DNA from: Allium sativum | Lineage: Eukaryota; Streptophyta; Magnoliopsida; Asparagales; Amaryllidaceae | NCBI GenBank assembly: GCA_030737875.1 | Contig: CM060910.1 | Coordinates: 66,472,501-66,536,500, forward strand | Direction: 5' to 3' | DNA length: 64,000 nt | Part shown: positions 12,300-24,234 of the stretch, piece after piece | Layout: every line of letters begins with the position of its first letter | How positions within the stretch are numbered: position 1 is the stretch's first letter | The notes under the pieces: generated by a model | The model's database searches: none | What the model saw: the letters and a program-made list of their open reading frames with translations, nothing else | What the model was told of the DNA's origin: nothing | Made by a program: the position numbers and the translations under genes

Positions 12300-12438
12300 T
12301 TTATGATCATGTTTTATGCTAGATCCACTTTATGATCATGTTTTATGCTAGATCCACTTTATGACCATGTTTTATGCTAGATCCACTTTATGATCATGTT
12401 TTATGCTAGATCTATTTCATGATCATATATTATGCTAT
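12300..12438 (+). repeat. 29-bp minisatellite, 4 full copies plus a partial
   Basis: Copies of ttatgatcatgttttatgct plus agatccact start at 12301, 12330, 12359 and 12388. A degenerate field of agatcta words surrounds them (12040-12730). It occupies the same relative place as the minisatellites of the other family-1 LTRs. Confidence 0.92.
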
Positions 12439-13240
12439 GATAGATCTATCTCTCAAGGTCCAATTCAATTGTGATTGTCCTAGTATGTTATTTTTGTTTC
12501 ATTTGGATAGATCAAATCATTTATGTGAACCATGAACGTATGCCACCTTGAATTGATTAGGATTGGGTCCACACCTTTATCTTAATTGTAACCTCTATGA
12601 TGTGGATTTGGGTAGATCTATTTATAAACCTGTAGATCTAAACCTTTATTTATGATTAGATCTAATTTAATCTATTATATCTAGAGCATGTGGACATTTT
12701 TATGTAGATCTAAAGCAATATTTATGTTAGATCCTGTTATGATGATGATTACATGTTCATGAAAATATGTATGTTCACCTTGATATGATGTTAATTACAT
12801 GTCCATTCACTTTGTTATCATACTACTATGTTTATTCCAATATATGTTGAAACTATCACCGCTATCATATTCCCTTTTTCATTGTCATGGCTAGACTACT
12901 TATTAACCTAGATGCCGCCAAAATACGTGCGAATATGTTAGTGAAGGAAACGGGGGAAAAGGGATTTATAATTGGCATGTAATCTTTAAATGAATTGATA
13001 TGTAATTCAAATTATTAGGCAAAATAGGTATTGACACCTATAAAGAGAAAGGATTAATTAATTGGTAAATTAATTAAAAACGGCTTTTTTTGAATATGAA
13101 CATTTTTGGATATGTAATTCAAATTATTGGACAAAATATGTATTGACACCCAAAAAGGGAAAGCTTTAGTTAATTGATTAATTAATTAAAAATGGAATGT
13201 TTAGTAATTACATTTAGGAATTCTAATTGTACTTATGACA

Positions 13241-13447
13241 CGAGGTTAGGTTACATTAGTGGTGGAAGTCTACCCAGACCCGACCGGCATATCCAGCAGC
13301 CATTAATGTTGAACATAATGCGGGAGGTCTAAGTACGCGAATACGAATCAGGCTAAGACACGAGGTTAGCCCAACTATGGAATAAGACTACCCGGACCCG
13401 ACCAGCATATCCAGCATCCACATGTTGTAGGCCTAATATGGGAGGTC
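13241..13447 (+). other. Tandem pair of hairpin modules (family 1)
   Basis: Two roughly 90-base modules (13241-13329 and 13361-13447) each start cgaggttag, have complementary arms (first module: TTAGGTTACATTAGTGG with CCATTAATGTTGAACATAA) and a loop with cccgacc and atccagca. The modules recur in every family-1 LTR here. Confidence 0.7.
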
Positions 13448-14531
13448 TAGCCCATTATAAACCATAAATGGACATGGTAATGAATTAGACTACTTAACCT
13501 AATCTAATCCATAAGGGATTGTATGAATATGAACTAAAGATAGGGTTAAGTAAAACATGCTTGGATCAGTGGGAGGGTTAAGTACATCTTGGATAGGTGG
13601 GTAATATTAATATATATAGGCCCACAAACTTAATTGTTAAATAAACATGCTTGAATCAGTAGGAGGGTTAAGTACATCTTGGGTTGGTGGGTAATATAGG
13701 CCCACAAACTTAACTTGTCGGGGTTACGTAACTAAAGACATTGTTAGGTAAACATAACCAGTAGAAATCCTAGTAGCGGGGATGCAAGACAATGGAGAGA
13801 GCTTGCATCATCTTGTGTGGAACCCATTTCAGTCAGTAACCCTCAAATAGGTATCAAACAAGTACTCTGAACTAGGTCGGAGTGGGGTACGCTTACTGAG
13901 CTGATTGAAAGAGATCCAAACATCGAGGCAGTGTTGACGGCATGTTCCAATGGGGTCATGTGCATGCATGACTCCGCCTGTTGGGGAAGATAAGACGTTG
14001 TGACATTAGTAGATATAGGTGTGCATCCGAAAAATTAAGGGTTGCCACTTTAGGGAGTAATACACCCTACTGTGGGTCCAGCACAGGGTATCTACAAAAT
14101 AGGGAGTCGATCGATTGAGGGGCAGTAAATAGGGTATATCTAGTCCTGTCTGTTTCTGTGGGGTACTTGTGTTTCTGTCTAAGCTAACACCCGCTATTTT
14201 CGTTTAGGTACCAGTTCTGTTTGGGTTAAAACTTGTTACTAGAGTACACCTAAAACTACCATTATGTTTCTGTTGGGATCATCTTGTTACTAGGTAATCC
14301 TATTACATATCAGTTATACTAGTATTGGTGCAAAGCAAGGAAAGTATTAAGAAGCACTACCTATTCTATCCTGTTGTGTTGTTTACCTTGTTATGCCTGC
14401 CATTTATGTATTGATTTCTCTTATCCACTTTATATGCCTATCATGTTACTTTTATTTATCTACTGGCCAAAAGTAACTAGACTCGCCAGACTTATTGTCT
14501 GACCCTTTTTGTTTCTCCTTATTTCTTCTGT

Positions 14532-14547
14532 CCCCCCCCCCCCCAAG
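14532..14547 (+). promoter_or_regulatory. Poly-C tract and candidate splice acceptor
   Basis: Thirteen C residues followed by AAG, preceded by a pyrimidine-rich run (tttctccttatttcttctgt). The place corresponds to the acceptors proposed in the other family-1 LTRs. The matching donor is missing from this truncated copy. Confidence 0.45.
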
Positions 14548-14903
14548 GTTCTCAAGAGAGGGAATTCTCAGGTTTAGTTATGATTCTGCGATCATCCCGC
14601 TTGGAGCTTCTAGATGTATTGCTTATGGTTCTATCTTTCGTACTACAGCTTATGATTTGAGGATTATGCTTTCTTTATTATTGTACTCTAATAATTAAAG
14701 TACAAGATAGAAGTTTGAATGATGAACAAAGTTTATGTATTTTCAGACATATGGTGTAACCATGCTTTATGATTAATAAAAGTTGTTTTTATTCCGCTGC
14801 AAAAAATTTATATCTGTCTTGTAGTGTTTCTGTTTACTAAAACGCTTCACGAAACTTAATGCATTCCCTTTGTGAGTGACATTAATGGATGTGGGGTGTT
14901 ACA

Positions 14904-15028
14904 AATTCGACGGAGTATAAGTGTAAAATTCATAAAAATGAAGAAAAATAAGGATAGGATTAAAGAAGATGAAGATGGAGAAGAAGAGATGCTAGAAAAT
15001 TCAGTTTTAACCTCTTTTTATAGAGAAT
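14904..15028 (-). repeat. Sirevirus 3' LTR, distal fragment
   Basis: It matches 23382-23506 of the 5' LTR (shared gagtataagtgta and gaagatggagaagaag). It is cut on the left by a family-1 LTR end at 14903 and on the right by the solo LTR starting at 15029. The last five bases, agaat, are the target duplication of that solo LTR. Confidence 0.85.
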
Positions 15029-15291
15029 TGTAACACTCCGTGTATTCTATAACAGTGAAATTCACAAATTAAAGTATAACTAATTTCAAATCAAAGAATT
15101 AAGGGAAACGGGATACGCCATTGCGTTCGTCTCGGAATTCTGCTTGAGATAGAGTCCGAGTTTGCGTAAAACGGACTCCATATGAAGAAGATATGGCCTC
15201 CGGAAGTTTCAGAATTCAGTTTAAAATTCAAACAGACCAAAACAGCTCAGAAAACCCAATTTAAAATTCAAAATTGGGCCGGATAGGCCAA

Positions 15292-15309
15292 GGCGGGAAT
15301 TTTCCCGCC
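15292..15309 (+). promoter_or_regulatory. E2F-like near-palindrome in LTR U3
   Basis: ggcgggaattttcccgcc contains the E2F/DP consensus TTTCCCGCC on one strand and its reverse on the other, 278 bases upstream of the TATA box. A perfect version occurs at the same place in solo LTR b (35099-35118). Confidence 0.6.
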
Positions 15310-15321
15310 CAAGGCACCCAG

Positions 15322-15426
15322 GTCGACTTGGTAGTCGACCTGGGGCTACCCAGGTCGACTGGGCAGTCGACCTGGGTCACCCGTGTCGACTGCCAAGTTG
15401 ACATGGTGTCGACTGGCGTGTCGACC
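15322..15426 (+). repeat. GTCGAC palindrome array in LTR U3
   Basis: Seven GTCGAC hexamers occur within about 105 bases, mostly in AGTCGACCTGG or GTGTCGACTGG contexts. A comparable array of seven lies in solo LTR b. CpG-bearing palindromes at a fixed place upstream of the TATA box suggest a regulatory cluster. Confidence 0.75.
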
Positions 15427-15586
15427 TGGCCCCTGAGCCAGGTCGAACCCAGCCCCCCTGCTGGCCTGGTCTGTGTTTGGTCGATTTTCTAAGCCTTGCC
15501 TTGTCACTAGGCCTAGGTGTCAGCTCCTGGTTGGTCTCTCATTATTAAACCAAGCTCCATCGACGGTCCTAATCAACTCACAAACT

Positions 15587-15597
15587 CTATAAAAAGG
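15587..15597 (+). promoter_or_regulatory. TATA box of solo LTR a
   Basis: ctataaaaagg lies 559 bases into the LTR, aligned with ctataaaaa in LTR b and ctatataaa in LTR c. It marks the U3/R boundary. Confidence 0.75.
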
Positions 15598-16934
15598 ACC
15601 TAAGACTCATCCTAATTCACACAAACAAAAATGGAGATGAGACCGTCATGCTGCTGAGGAGAGACTAGGAATAGCCGTCAGAAATTGAGAGACAAATAGG
15701 AGATAATTCGAAATCTTAAAGCAACGTCAATTAAATCAAAACAACGCCTACAACAAAGGATAGCATCTCCAAATTCAGAATTCAGATTCCTGAATTGAAT
15801 ATTCGTCATACGTTGTAAGTAGAGTGCTATTCCGATGTGAATAAATAATTGTGTTGTGATTTGTGTAAAGTGAGAAATGGAATTATGGCGATAATAATCT
15901 ATATTTGTATGTTGCTTTGATTCTAAACGATTTGGAATTGTTGTGGTATAACGATTGGATATTTGCAAGTATGTGATTTATGTTGGAAGTTAACAACTAC
16001 ATGTTTGTAGTGGTTTAATTTAGATTCATGCAAGTATATGATTCATGTTAACAATCATATGTTGTGGTAGTTTATTTGGGATTCATGCAAGTATATGATT
16101 CACCATTATGCCAATATGATGTACATACTTTTATGACCACTTTTAGTGTGTAATTGGATTCAACTAAGTACTATGGTTTATATGAATTTATGTTGAATTG
16201 ACATCGTGATTCAAGTGTAAAACCATGCTTTTGGATTAGGGACAAAAGTAGGCATCTTTATGAACATGACTAAACTATGTTTGGTGTTATGCCTAGTTGA
16301 AAACATGTTTTAGGCCTATGTTGTTATTAAAATCATATGGTGATATATGTGACACATAATTAAGTTAGATTTACATTCTAATTGCAAGTTTACATGAATA
16401 GACTAAAAAACATGATTTCATGTTTAGGTATATTTATGCCATGATTATATGAATAGAATGGTTCATGTTTAAGTATTGTTTATGCCATGATTATATGAAT
16501 AGAATGACTCATGTTTAAGTATTGTTTATGCCATGATTATATGCTATTACAATGCAAGTTCACATGTGCCTAATTCATGTTAATTGAATTGTTATGTTGC
16601 AAGTTCATGCGTTCACACTCCCCTTTTCATGTTACCTTATAAACACCATGTTATAAGCCTCCCCTTTTCATATGGCTAAGTTGGGTTTAAATGTTAAACC
16701 CAACATATCTTATATTATAGCGAACGTGTAAAACGGGGGTAATGACGTTTGGGTTAATATATAGAATGTATGTATTGGCATGTTTGACGCATGCCAACAA
16801 CCTTGAAAAACAATTAAGTGGTATAAATTAATTTTACCCAATAAAGATGAATTTGAATAATGGGCCGCAAATATTTACATATAAAAAGGACAGAGACAAA
16901 ATATGTAAATGTAGAAAATACGATGTGTTTAACC

Positions 16935-17131
16935 CGAGGTTGGATTGAGTTGTGATGTAAACCTGCCCGGAACCGCCCGGCTGTCCAGTAGTCACAACAA
17001 TACCTATCCAATGTGGGTGGTTAAACACAGAGCCCGATAAGGACCCGAGGTTAGACTGAGTTGTGGCGTAAGACTGCCCGGACCCAACCGGCAACAGGCA
17101 GCCACAACAATACCTGTCTAATGTGAGAGGT
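16935..17131 (+). other. Tandem hairpin modules of solo LTR a
   Basis: Module 1 (16935-17020) pairs TTGGAT with ATCCAA and GTTGTGA with TCACAAC. Module 2 (17045-17131) pairs TTAGAC with GTCTAA and GTTGTGG with CCACAAC. The loops have tgcccgga and cagcc/cagtag words. Bases differ between modules while pairing holds. Confidence 0.75.
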
Positions 17132-17523
17132 CGAGGCTTTAATAAGACAATTAAGGCTGAGTCAGGATTGATAGGATTAAGTAAATTGAATTAATACTTA
17201 ATCAAATGGAACATGCTAAACTATACAGACTGATTGGGGGTTAGGTTTACAAAACACTTAACCAATGTAGAATGTTGGCTAGAAATAGAAAACCTAGTAG
17301 CGGGGGACCCTTTTCAGCAGTAACCCTACAAGGTGTATCAGGATACCCTAAACTAGGCAGGGTGGGGCACGATTACTGGCCTGACTGTAAGAGGTCAAAT
17401 CGACGGCGGTGGTGCAGTAGTGTAGGTTCTAACGGGGTGCGGGCGTGCACACACTCCGACGCAGAAAAATAAGGCACTGGGCACCAGTAGCATACCTGTG
17501 CATTCTAGAATTGTGTCGGGCCG

Positions 17524-17554
17524 CCACCATGGGACTTGATACACCCCATGGTGG
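17524..17554 (+). other. Perfect 10-bp inverted repeat (CCAC hairpin)
   Basis: ccaccatggg (17524-17533) and cccatggtgg (17545-17554) flank an 11-base loop. The matching hairpins in LTRs P (14045-14075) and c (62955-62987) have TAGGG/CCCTA where this one has ATGGG/CCCAT. Confidence 0.7.
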
Positions 17555-18261
17555 GACCAGCATAGGTAACTACAACAACGGAGGCCGTAAGACACATGTA
17601 ACTATGCGAGTAGGAGCTGATCATCAGAAATGGATCACTTCACCCTGATTATGGGGTGCCTGTTGGGAACTAGTTTATATGGGTACAGAGATTAATATGG
17701 GGTACGATAGTATATTCGACTCTAGACAACTTAACTTAGTCTACGGTGCTTTCCCATTTCCAGTTTATACTTATCATACCCAGTTCTTTATTCATAGACT
17801 GAATAGTCCTAGACTTACTCAGGCTTTATGTCTGACTCTACTTTTCTTTCGTTCCCCCCCCCCCCCCAGGTCCACAGGGAGGGAATACCGCAGCTTGACC
17901 AGTTTTCGCATCCAGCTTGAAGAGAAAGAATGTATTGCTTGGATCTTTTTCGTTTTGGACTATGGCTTTGGACAACAATTATGGGACTTATGCAGTTTAT
18001 TTATGTTTTCTTTATGCTTCTTTAAATAATGTAATCAAGACAGTTATGAAGATGTTATGATTTTGGAAGTATTGTAAGACAAATTATGACATGGTTTGTG
18101 TAACACGTATTTTGTTGAAATAAAAGTTGTTGTTGTTTTCCGCTGTTCAAAAATATGTGTTCTTATATCTGTCTTGTATATATGTGACTTATACTTATAA
18201 ACCTCCACCAAAATTAGGGCATTTCCTTTGAGAGTGACCCTAACGGAGGTGGGGTGTTTCA

Positions 18262-18995
18262 AGAATGAAGGGTTGCAGCGGTTCTGAAACGTTTCAAATA
18301 GTGAAAAAACTCTTCCCTTCAAAATTAGAAAAATAGTTGTTATATGTCGACATACATATTTTGTTATGTCGATATAGTCATATGTATTTTTCATTTTCAA
18401 TGCGTTTTTCAAGTATTTTGATATAAAATTAAATCTGAAAATTCTTGAGTAAAATTCTAATGTTGTAAGTCAATATTATATGATAGAAAAACATATGAAA
18501 ACATATTTTTAAACTATATAAATATATTTATAAAATTATAAGGTTTTAAACAATATAGAATTTAAAAAAAGTATAAATAAAGTGTATAGAAAAACTTAAG
18601 TTTGAAAAACAAAGAAGAATATTAACAGAAACAAATATAAAAATAAAATAGAGAGGATTGAGAAAAGAATTGAAAAAACTGAATTTGAATTTGAATTTGA
18701 ATTGGAAATTGGGTTTGAACCTGGAGTGCTATTTAAAGCCTTACAAAATCTAGACTCTATAATTATATTAATCTTGAACTCTTGAAATCTTGATTACTCA
18801 TGAGACTTGAATCTACTCTGAATTCTAAATCTCGAAAAGCTCTTAAACTATATAGTCTTCAGTATTAATTCCCGTATACAAATCATGCATATGTCCGTGT
18901 GTGTGTGTATATTCTAGATAAAGATGTTAGTATATATTTTATAATCAATGATAATTGAAATAAGGTTGTTGTCATCAAAACTCCATTCTCCAACT
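18262..18995 (-). repeat. Sirevirus 3' LTR, proximal fragment
   Basis: It matches 23507-24234, sharing gggttgca/gcggttct, ttgttatatgtcg and the LTR-start segment. On the minus strand it begins (T)AGTTGGAGAATGG, where a mutated TG precedes GTTGG, right after the PPT. Confidence 0.88.
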
Positions 18996-19600
18996 ATCTC
19001 CCCCTTATTGATGATGATAACCTTAGTTTATAAAATATCATACCTGTATATACATGTTTGATGATGTTCCTTTTATACTCCCTTGTCTGTAAAAATCCTA
19101 TAAAGTATGCCTATATTTTATATTTTCTCCCCCTTTGGCATTAACAAAAAGAAATTCTAAAAGTACTCCCCCTAAATCCTATAACTATCCAAATAATTCC
19201 TATACTAAAGTAAAGTACTCCCCCTGAGTCCTAAATCGATAACCATAAAATACTCCCCCTAAATTCTATATTTATCTATACATATTCTATTATAATATTA
19301 TGTATAACTATCCCTGATTCTATGATAACTTTATATCTCCCTCTAACTCTATGATTCTAAGCCTAAAAGATTATAAATCCCCCTAAAATTATGACTATAC
19401 TAGTCTAATAGAAGAACAATAAACAAGGCAATCTAATCAATGTTTATAATCAATTCTAACAATCAATCCAAACAAGCAATTCAAGCAAGCAATTCAAGCA
19501 AACTATTTAAGCAATCAATGTAAGCAATCAACCAAATCAATCAAATTAAATAACATGTGTTAAAAAACACTTCTTGTACCTAGAAACTATAAACTCCCCC
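18996..19600 (-). repeat. Multiple polypurine-tract motifs upstream of 3' LTR
   Basis: On the minus strand aagggggagat abuts the 3' LTR. AGGGGGAGTA then recurs (plus-strand tactccccct at 19164, 19216 and 19251), with GCCAAAGGGGGAGA at 19126-19139 and further ccccct runs near 19376 and 19588. Multiplied PPT motifs of this kind are described for Sireviruses. Confidence 0.78.
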
Positions 19601-22600
19601 TTAATCTAATAAAAGACTAAACCTCCAATTGTTATGGGTCATCACTGACCAGTGGTCTAGCCTATACTCTAGTTCCCTTAAAACTATAATAAGACCTTAA
19701 TATAGACTTAGAAATAACTCCAATAAGATATCCTTAAAATTATGATACAAGTAAAGTAATTTAATCCAATCAATGAATCAATTTATGTTTTGTTGTCACA
19801 AAACATCAACTCAAACATGAAACTAAACATTCCTTCTAACTTCTATATATCCTAAAACCTATAAAGCTCCTATCAACTATAAATTCATAAGTATATTTCT
19901 AACAAACCTGTCAACCACTAATGAAATTTAACCATGTCAAGTAAGTAAATCAAGTTATTCAACTCAAACAAAGAAACCAAATAAGTCAATCAATTCAATC
20001 AAATTAATCAAGATGAAGTAAATATGTTATGTATTTAATTAATAATCCTATATTTCTAATAAAAACTTTTCATACTATATACTTGTTATGTGTGGGGTTA
20101 AAGTTAACATGTAATGCAGTGTGAGAAGTATGTTGATTATAGTGTAGTATGAAATGTATGTCATATGCAAAACAATATGAAATGCTCCTTATGGTGTGAA
20201 TAATCTTGATTTGAAATGCAATTGTAATTTATAATGGTGATATGAAATAAGATGTATAATAATAGTATGCAGAATGATTTGGTGATAATATCTATTTAGG
20301 TAAAATATATTCAAAGTACTATCTAAATATTATAAATTATTTGAATCAAACAAAGATAATGTTGATTTCTAGACTTAGGTTAATTATTTTGATGAAATTG
20401 ATTAAAAGAATAATAAAGATAAGGATTTAATTAAAAAATATTCATGATAAGTAGTAAAATATTCAGAAAAATCATGAAGTTAAATAATATTAGTAGGGTA
20501 AACATTGTAAAAATTGAAGATCTTTCTAAAGAGAATATAAATGTGCATAATATAAAGTGAGCTATATAAACATATATTCATAAGTATATATAAAACTAAT
20601 TTAAATAGAACTTAAAATTTAATTTATGAGATGTACATTTAAATCAATTTTCAATTTAAGCTTTAGAACTCAAAACATGTTTATTTGCTAAAAAACCATT
20701 TATACTTTAGAAGGAAACATTATAAAGTAATCTATAAAACTTCTTATATTTATACTACTTAACAAAAATTCTGTATATATATTTCTTTATATTAAGTAAA
20801 ATATACAAGTTTTATATATCTTAATAGGCAGTCAAAATAAGTATTAAGTTACAAGTAGTATTTGTGATAATGTAACCCAGAATTGTTATGAAATCAATAA
20901 TATATAAGTTAAACTATGCATGTTTAAACTATATAAAAGATGAATAAGTTTATATTTTATAACAATAAAAAAAATATTAACTATGTATATCATATTAACA
21001 TGTTTTTATGATTTTATTAAATTATATATTTTAATATATATATATATATATTGAAAGAAAATAAGCATACACATAGATTTAATAACTAGAATTTTAACTG
21101 GCATTTTCTAATTGAAAAAGATGGAGGGAGGTTTAAAAGTTTAAATCTTTGAGATAAAAAATTTGAATTTCATTCTATAGACTGATATGTTAACATATAA
21201 ATATATGTATGTTGACATATATGTAATATTTCAAAGAGAATATGGTTTTGTGACTTTGGTTTTAAAATATTGATTCATATTTCTGGTTAACCTACTTCCT
21301 GAAATAATATTAATCCTAACAAACATCCAAAATTTATTTTATTATTATATTCATTTTATTATAATTACTTTTGAGTTTCAAATTTGAAATTCGAATTTTA
21401 AATTTCAAAAAATGAATTTTAAAGTTTAAATTTCAAATTTAAAATAAAGCAAAGCAAGCAAAACATCCATTCAACCAAAAATTCAAAAATTAATTAAGGC
21501 GTACCCGGTTTTTAGATCCATTTCTTCAATATTCTCTAAATTCTTAATTGATCTTCTGGAATTTGATGACAAGATCTGCTCTATTGCGATGGGCTCATTT
21601 TTCTGATCAGGATAGTGTATTCATTTGCTGAATTTGAACACCGTATGTGAAAGATATTGAAGATTTAGTAGTTCAATCAACTTGGCACCAAAATTTGAAT
21701 TTGAATTTTGAATGAATGGACACTTCTACTACTATATAAATGCCCAAAAGTCATGTCTCATCATAATTACTTCTCTTCTTCTTCTTCTCGTTTTTCATTT
21801 TTGATCAAACTTTCAAGAGGCATAACTTCTTCGATTCTTGATGTAATTGGACGAAATCAACGGCAAATCGAAGAGGAATTCGAGGACTACAATCTAGTAG
21901 TAGTTTTGGGATGAATTTTGATGGTATTTGGGTGCAGTAAGTCGAAACAGTAAGATGTATGCATAAAATCCCATAATAGTTTTTCAATTTTGAATCAACA
22001 ACTTCAAACTGCCATATCTCACTCAGTTTTGATCGAATTCGACGATCTACCCATTAGATCGACCACAAGAAAAAGCACTACAATCTAGAAGAGGATTTGA
22101 GACAAAATAGTCTAACCTATAGATGCAATTTGAAGATCTTTGTAGATAGTTTTGGTTTTCTTCTCTCTTAATTCACCAAAATTTCATTTGATCATTACTT
22201 GGTCAATTCTTGACGGAATCTCATGAAACCGGCGATATTACGAAGCAAATGTAGAGAAGTACAACATAAAGATAAGTCGTAGATGAAAATCCAAAGTTGT
22301 AAGTTGATCTGGTACCCATTTCTTTTCTGATTTATATTACATATACCCATTGCTTCTTAATGTCTCTTCACCAATCGTCGTTACTCTTCTTCCTCCTTTT
22401 TATTTCTTTTCAAAATTTGAATTTTCAATAGCCACCATTTCGGAATTCGAATTGCCAACAGCCACGTCACCTATCTTTTCAAAGATTGATTATCTAGTAG
22501 CCATATAACACATCTTTTCCTGTAAAACAACACAACTTTTCAAAGAAAGTAAGTAACTTTTTGAATAATTCAAATAACTTTTCAAATAATCAAATGACTT

Positions 22601-22818
22601 TTCAAAATAATTAACTATGATAATATCATGATATATCAAAATTTCAAGAATTTCAAATTTCAAAATTTTAAATTTCAAAAATCAAATCATAGTAACTTAA
22701 TTTTTCAATAAAATTGAATGCAGACTCATATAATACTTATGCAATACATAAATTTAAATTAGTGCTCAAAATTTGCCATTTAACATTATTAAAAATCATA
22801 TTATGAACTTTTTGAAAG

Positions 22819-22836
22819 ACCATGCTGTGAAACAAA
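22819..22836 (-). promoter_or_regulatory. Degenerate primer binding site of Sirevirus-like element
   Basis: On the minus strand, one base after the LTR end (...ACTAACA), the bases read TTTGTTTCACAGCATGG. Compared with the usual TTGGTATCAGAGC this keeps TT-G-T-TCA-AGC with several changes, so priming by tRNA-iMet is probably lost. Confidence 0.5.
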
Positions 22837-22837
22837 T

Positions 22838-24234
22838 TGTTAGTGACTGCAGAATGGATCGTTCAAGCAAAGAAAACACTAGAGAGGGGGTGAATAGTGT
22901 TTGTAAGAATTTAAACAAAACTAAAAACTAGAGAGAACTATGGGATGAATCAAACACCACAAACACAGTCACAGACACAGATTAAAACACAGATTTAAAA
23001 CAAAAAGAAATAAAAGTGCAGAAAAGGAAAGAACACACCAAATTTTATACTGGTTCGGATCACTCTTACGTCCAGTCCCGAACAATGCTGGTTTGTGTAG
23101 AGTTTTATTACTATTTTCAAACAGCAAAATACAACCACCTTGATTTCACGGCTCAACAAGGAGACACCAACTCATATGCCTTGATTATACTGCTCAACAA
23201 GAGCACACCGACTCCTATTCCTTGATTTCACGGCTACAAGGATAAACCGATTACTCTTTGACTTACAAACAGGGTTTTTCAACCCAATCAATTACAAAAC
23301 AACCCTATAACTCTTCAATAGCACTTGACTCAGAGAGTAGAGAGTGTAGAGAGAAAAAGTTTATCAATTCAGAAGTGAATTCGGCAGAGTATAAGTGTAT
23401 TAACCATAAAAATGAAGAAGAATAATGATAGGATGAAAGAGGATGAAGATGGAGAAGAAGTGATGTTAGAAAATTCGGTTTTAACCTCTTTTTATAGAGA
23501 ATAAAGGGTTGCAACGGTTCTAAAGCGTTTCAAATAGTGAAAAGACACTTCCCTTCAAAATTAGAAAAATAGTTGTTATATGTCGGCATACATATTTTGC
23601 TATGTCGACATAGTCATATGTAATTTTCATTTTCAAAGCATTTTTCAAGTATTTTGATATAAAATTAATTCTGAAAATTCTTGAGTAAAATTCTAATGTT
23701 GTAAATCAATATTATATGATAGAAAAACATATGAAAACATATTTTTAAACTATATAAATATATTTATAAAATTATAAGATTTAAACTATATAAAATATAA
23801 ATAAAGTATATATAAAAATTTAGTTTGAAAAACAAAGAAGAATAATAATAGAAACAAATATAAAAACAAAATAGTGAGGATTGAGAATAAAATAGAAAAA
23901 CAAAATAGAGAGGATTAAGAAAAGAATTGAAAAATCAGAATGTGAATTTGAATTTGAATCTGAAGAGTGCTATTTAGAGTCTTACAAAATCTAGACTCTA
24001 TAATTATATTAATCTTGAACTCTTGAAATCTTGATTGCTCATGAGTCTTGAATCTACTCTGAAATCTAATTCTCTAAAATCTCTTAAACTGTACAGTCTT
24101 CAATATTAATTCCTGTATACAAATCCTGCATATGTGTGTGTGTGTGTATATTCTAGATAAAGATGTTAGTATATATTTTATAATCAATGATAATTGAAAT
24201 AAGGTTGTTGTCATCAAAACTCCATTCTCCAACA
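22838..24234 (-). repeat. 5' LTR of Sirevirus-like element, 1397 bp
   Basis: On the minus strand it runs from TGTTGGAGAATGG (24234) to ...CACTAACA (22838), TG...CA. Near its 3' end it has ctattcaccccctctctagtg, a sequence typical of Copia/Sirevirus LTR ends. The left half has no counterpart in the truncated 3' LTR. Confidence 0.82.

Larger units (their letters stand above)
12034..14903 (+). mobile_element. Family-1 LTR, 3' portion
   Basis: It aligns with the family-1 LTR at 60399-63777 from about 12860 onward and ends in gtggggtgttaca. It carries the two hairpin modules (13241-13329, 13361-13447), the GATGCAAG/CTTGCATC hairpin (13781-13809), the CCAC hairpin (14045-14075), a poly-C acceptor (14532-14547) and the terminal hairpin (14856-14885). 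The U3, TATA and donor parts are absent. The simplest reading is that element A inserted into this LTR and its left part lies outside the window. The LTR itself sits in the Sirevirus 3' LTR, with aattc (14904-14908) as its expected target duplication. Confidence 0.8.
15815..17869 (+). other. Candidate leader intron in solo LTR a
   Basis: The donor GTAAGT at 15815 (228 bases after the TATA box) and the acceptor at 17868-17869, preceded by 14 C residues and a pyrimidine run, would bound a 2055-base intron. Similar donor and acceptor pairs lie at the same places in LTRs b, c and D. Splicing is inferred from sequence only. Confidence 0.45.
15029..18261 (+). mobile_element. Solo LTR a (family 1), complete, 3233 bp
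   Basis: It starts TGTAACACTCCG and ends GGGGTGTTTCA, with perfect 5-bp target duplications agaat at 15024-15028 and 18262-18266. Removing it rejoins the Sirevirus 3' LTR exactly. There is no PBS or PPT, so it is a solo LTR left by LTR-LTR recombination. In order it holds a conserved U3 block (gggatacgccattgcgttcg), an E2F-like palindrome, a GTCGAC array, a TATA box, a splice donor, minisatellites, hairpin modules, a poly-C acceptor and a terminal hairpin. Confidence 0.95.
18996..22837 (-). other. Interior of Sirevirus-like element, no coding capacity seen
   Basis: 3.84 kb of AT-rich sequence lies between LTRs. Short frames here are low-complexity. An autonomous Sirevirus interior is roughly twice as long and carries gag-pol, often with an envelope-like frame; nothing of these is seen. 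The left end holds the PPT and PPT-like repeats. A TATA-like site (tactatataaatgccc near 21728) followed by a CT-rich run lies on the plus strand; its significance is unknown. Confidence 0.65.
14904..24234 (-). mobile_element. Non-autonomous Sirevirus-like Ty1/Copia element
   Basis: On the minus strand the parts are: 5' LTR (22838-24234, starting TGTTGGAGAATGG), a degenerate primer site, a 3.84-kb interior, repeated polypurine motifs, and a 3' LTR (18995 down to 14904, itself interrupted by a solo LTR). Both LTRs share the start GTTGGAGAATGGAGTTTTGATGACAACAACC. The aagggggagat tract just before the 3' LTR, with several earlier copies, is a known Sirevirus trait. The interior has no recognisable gag, integrase, RT or envelope-like frame, so the copy is defective or non-autonomous. 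gttca (24235-24239) would be one TSD copy; the other is out of view. Confidence 0.82.
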
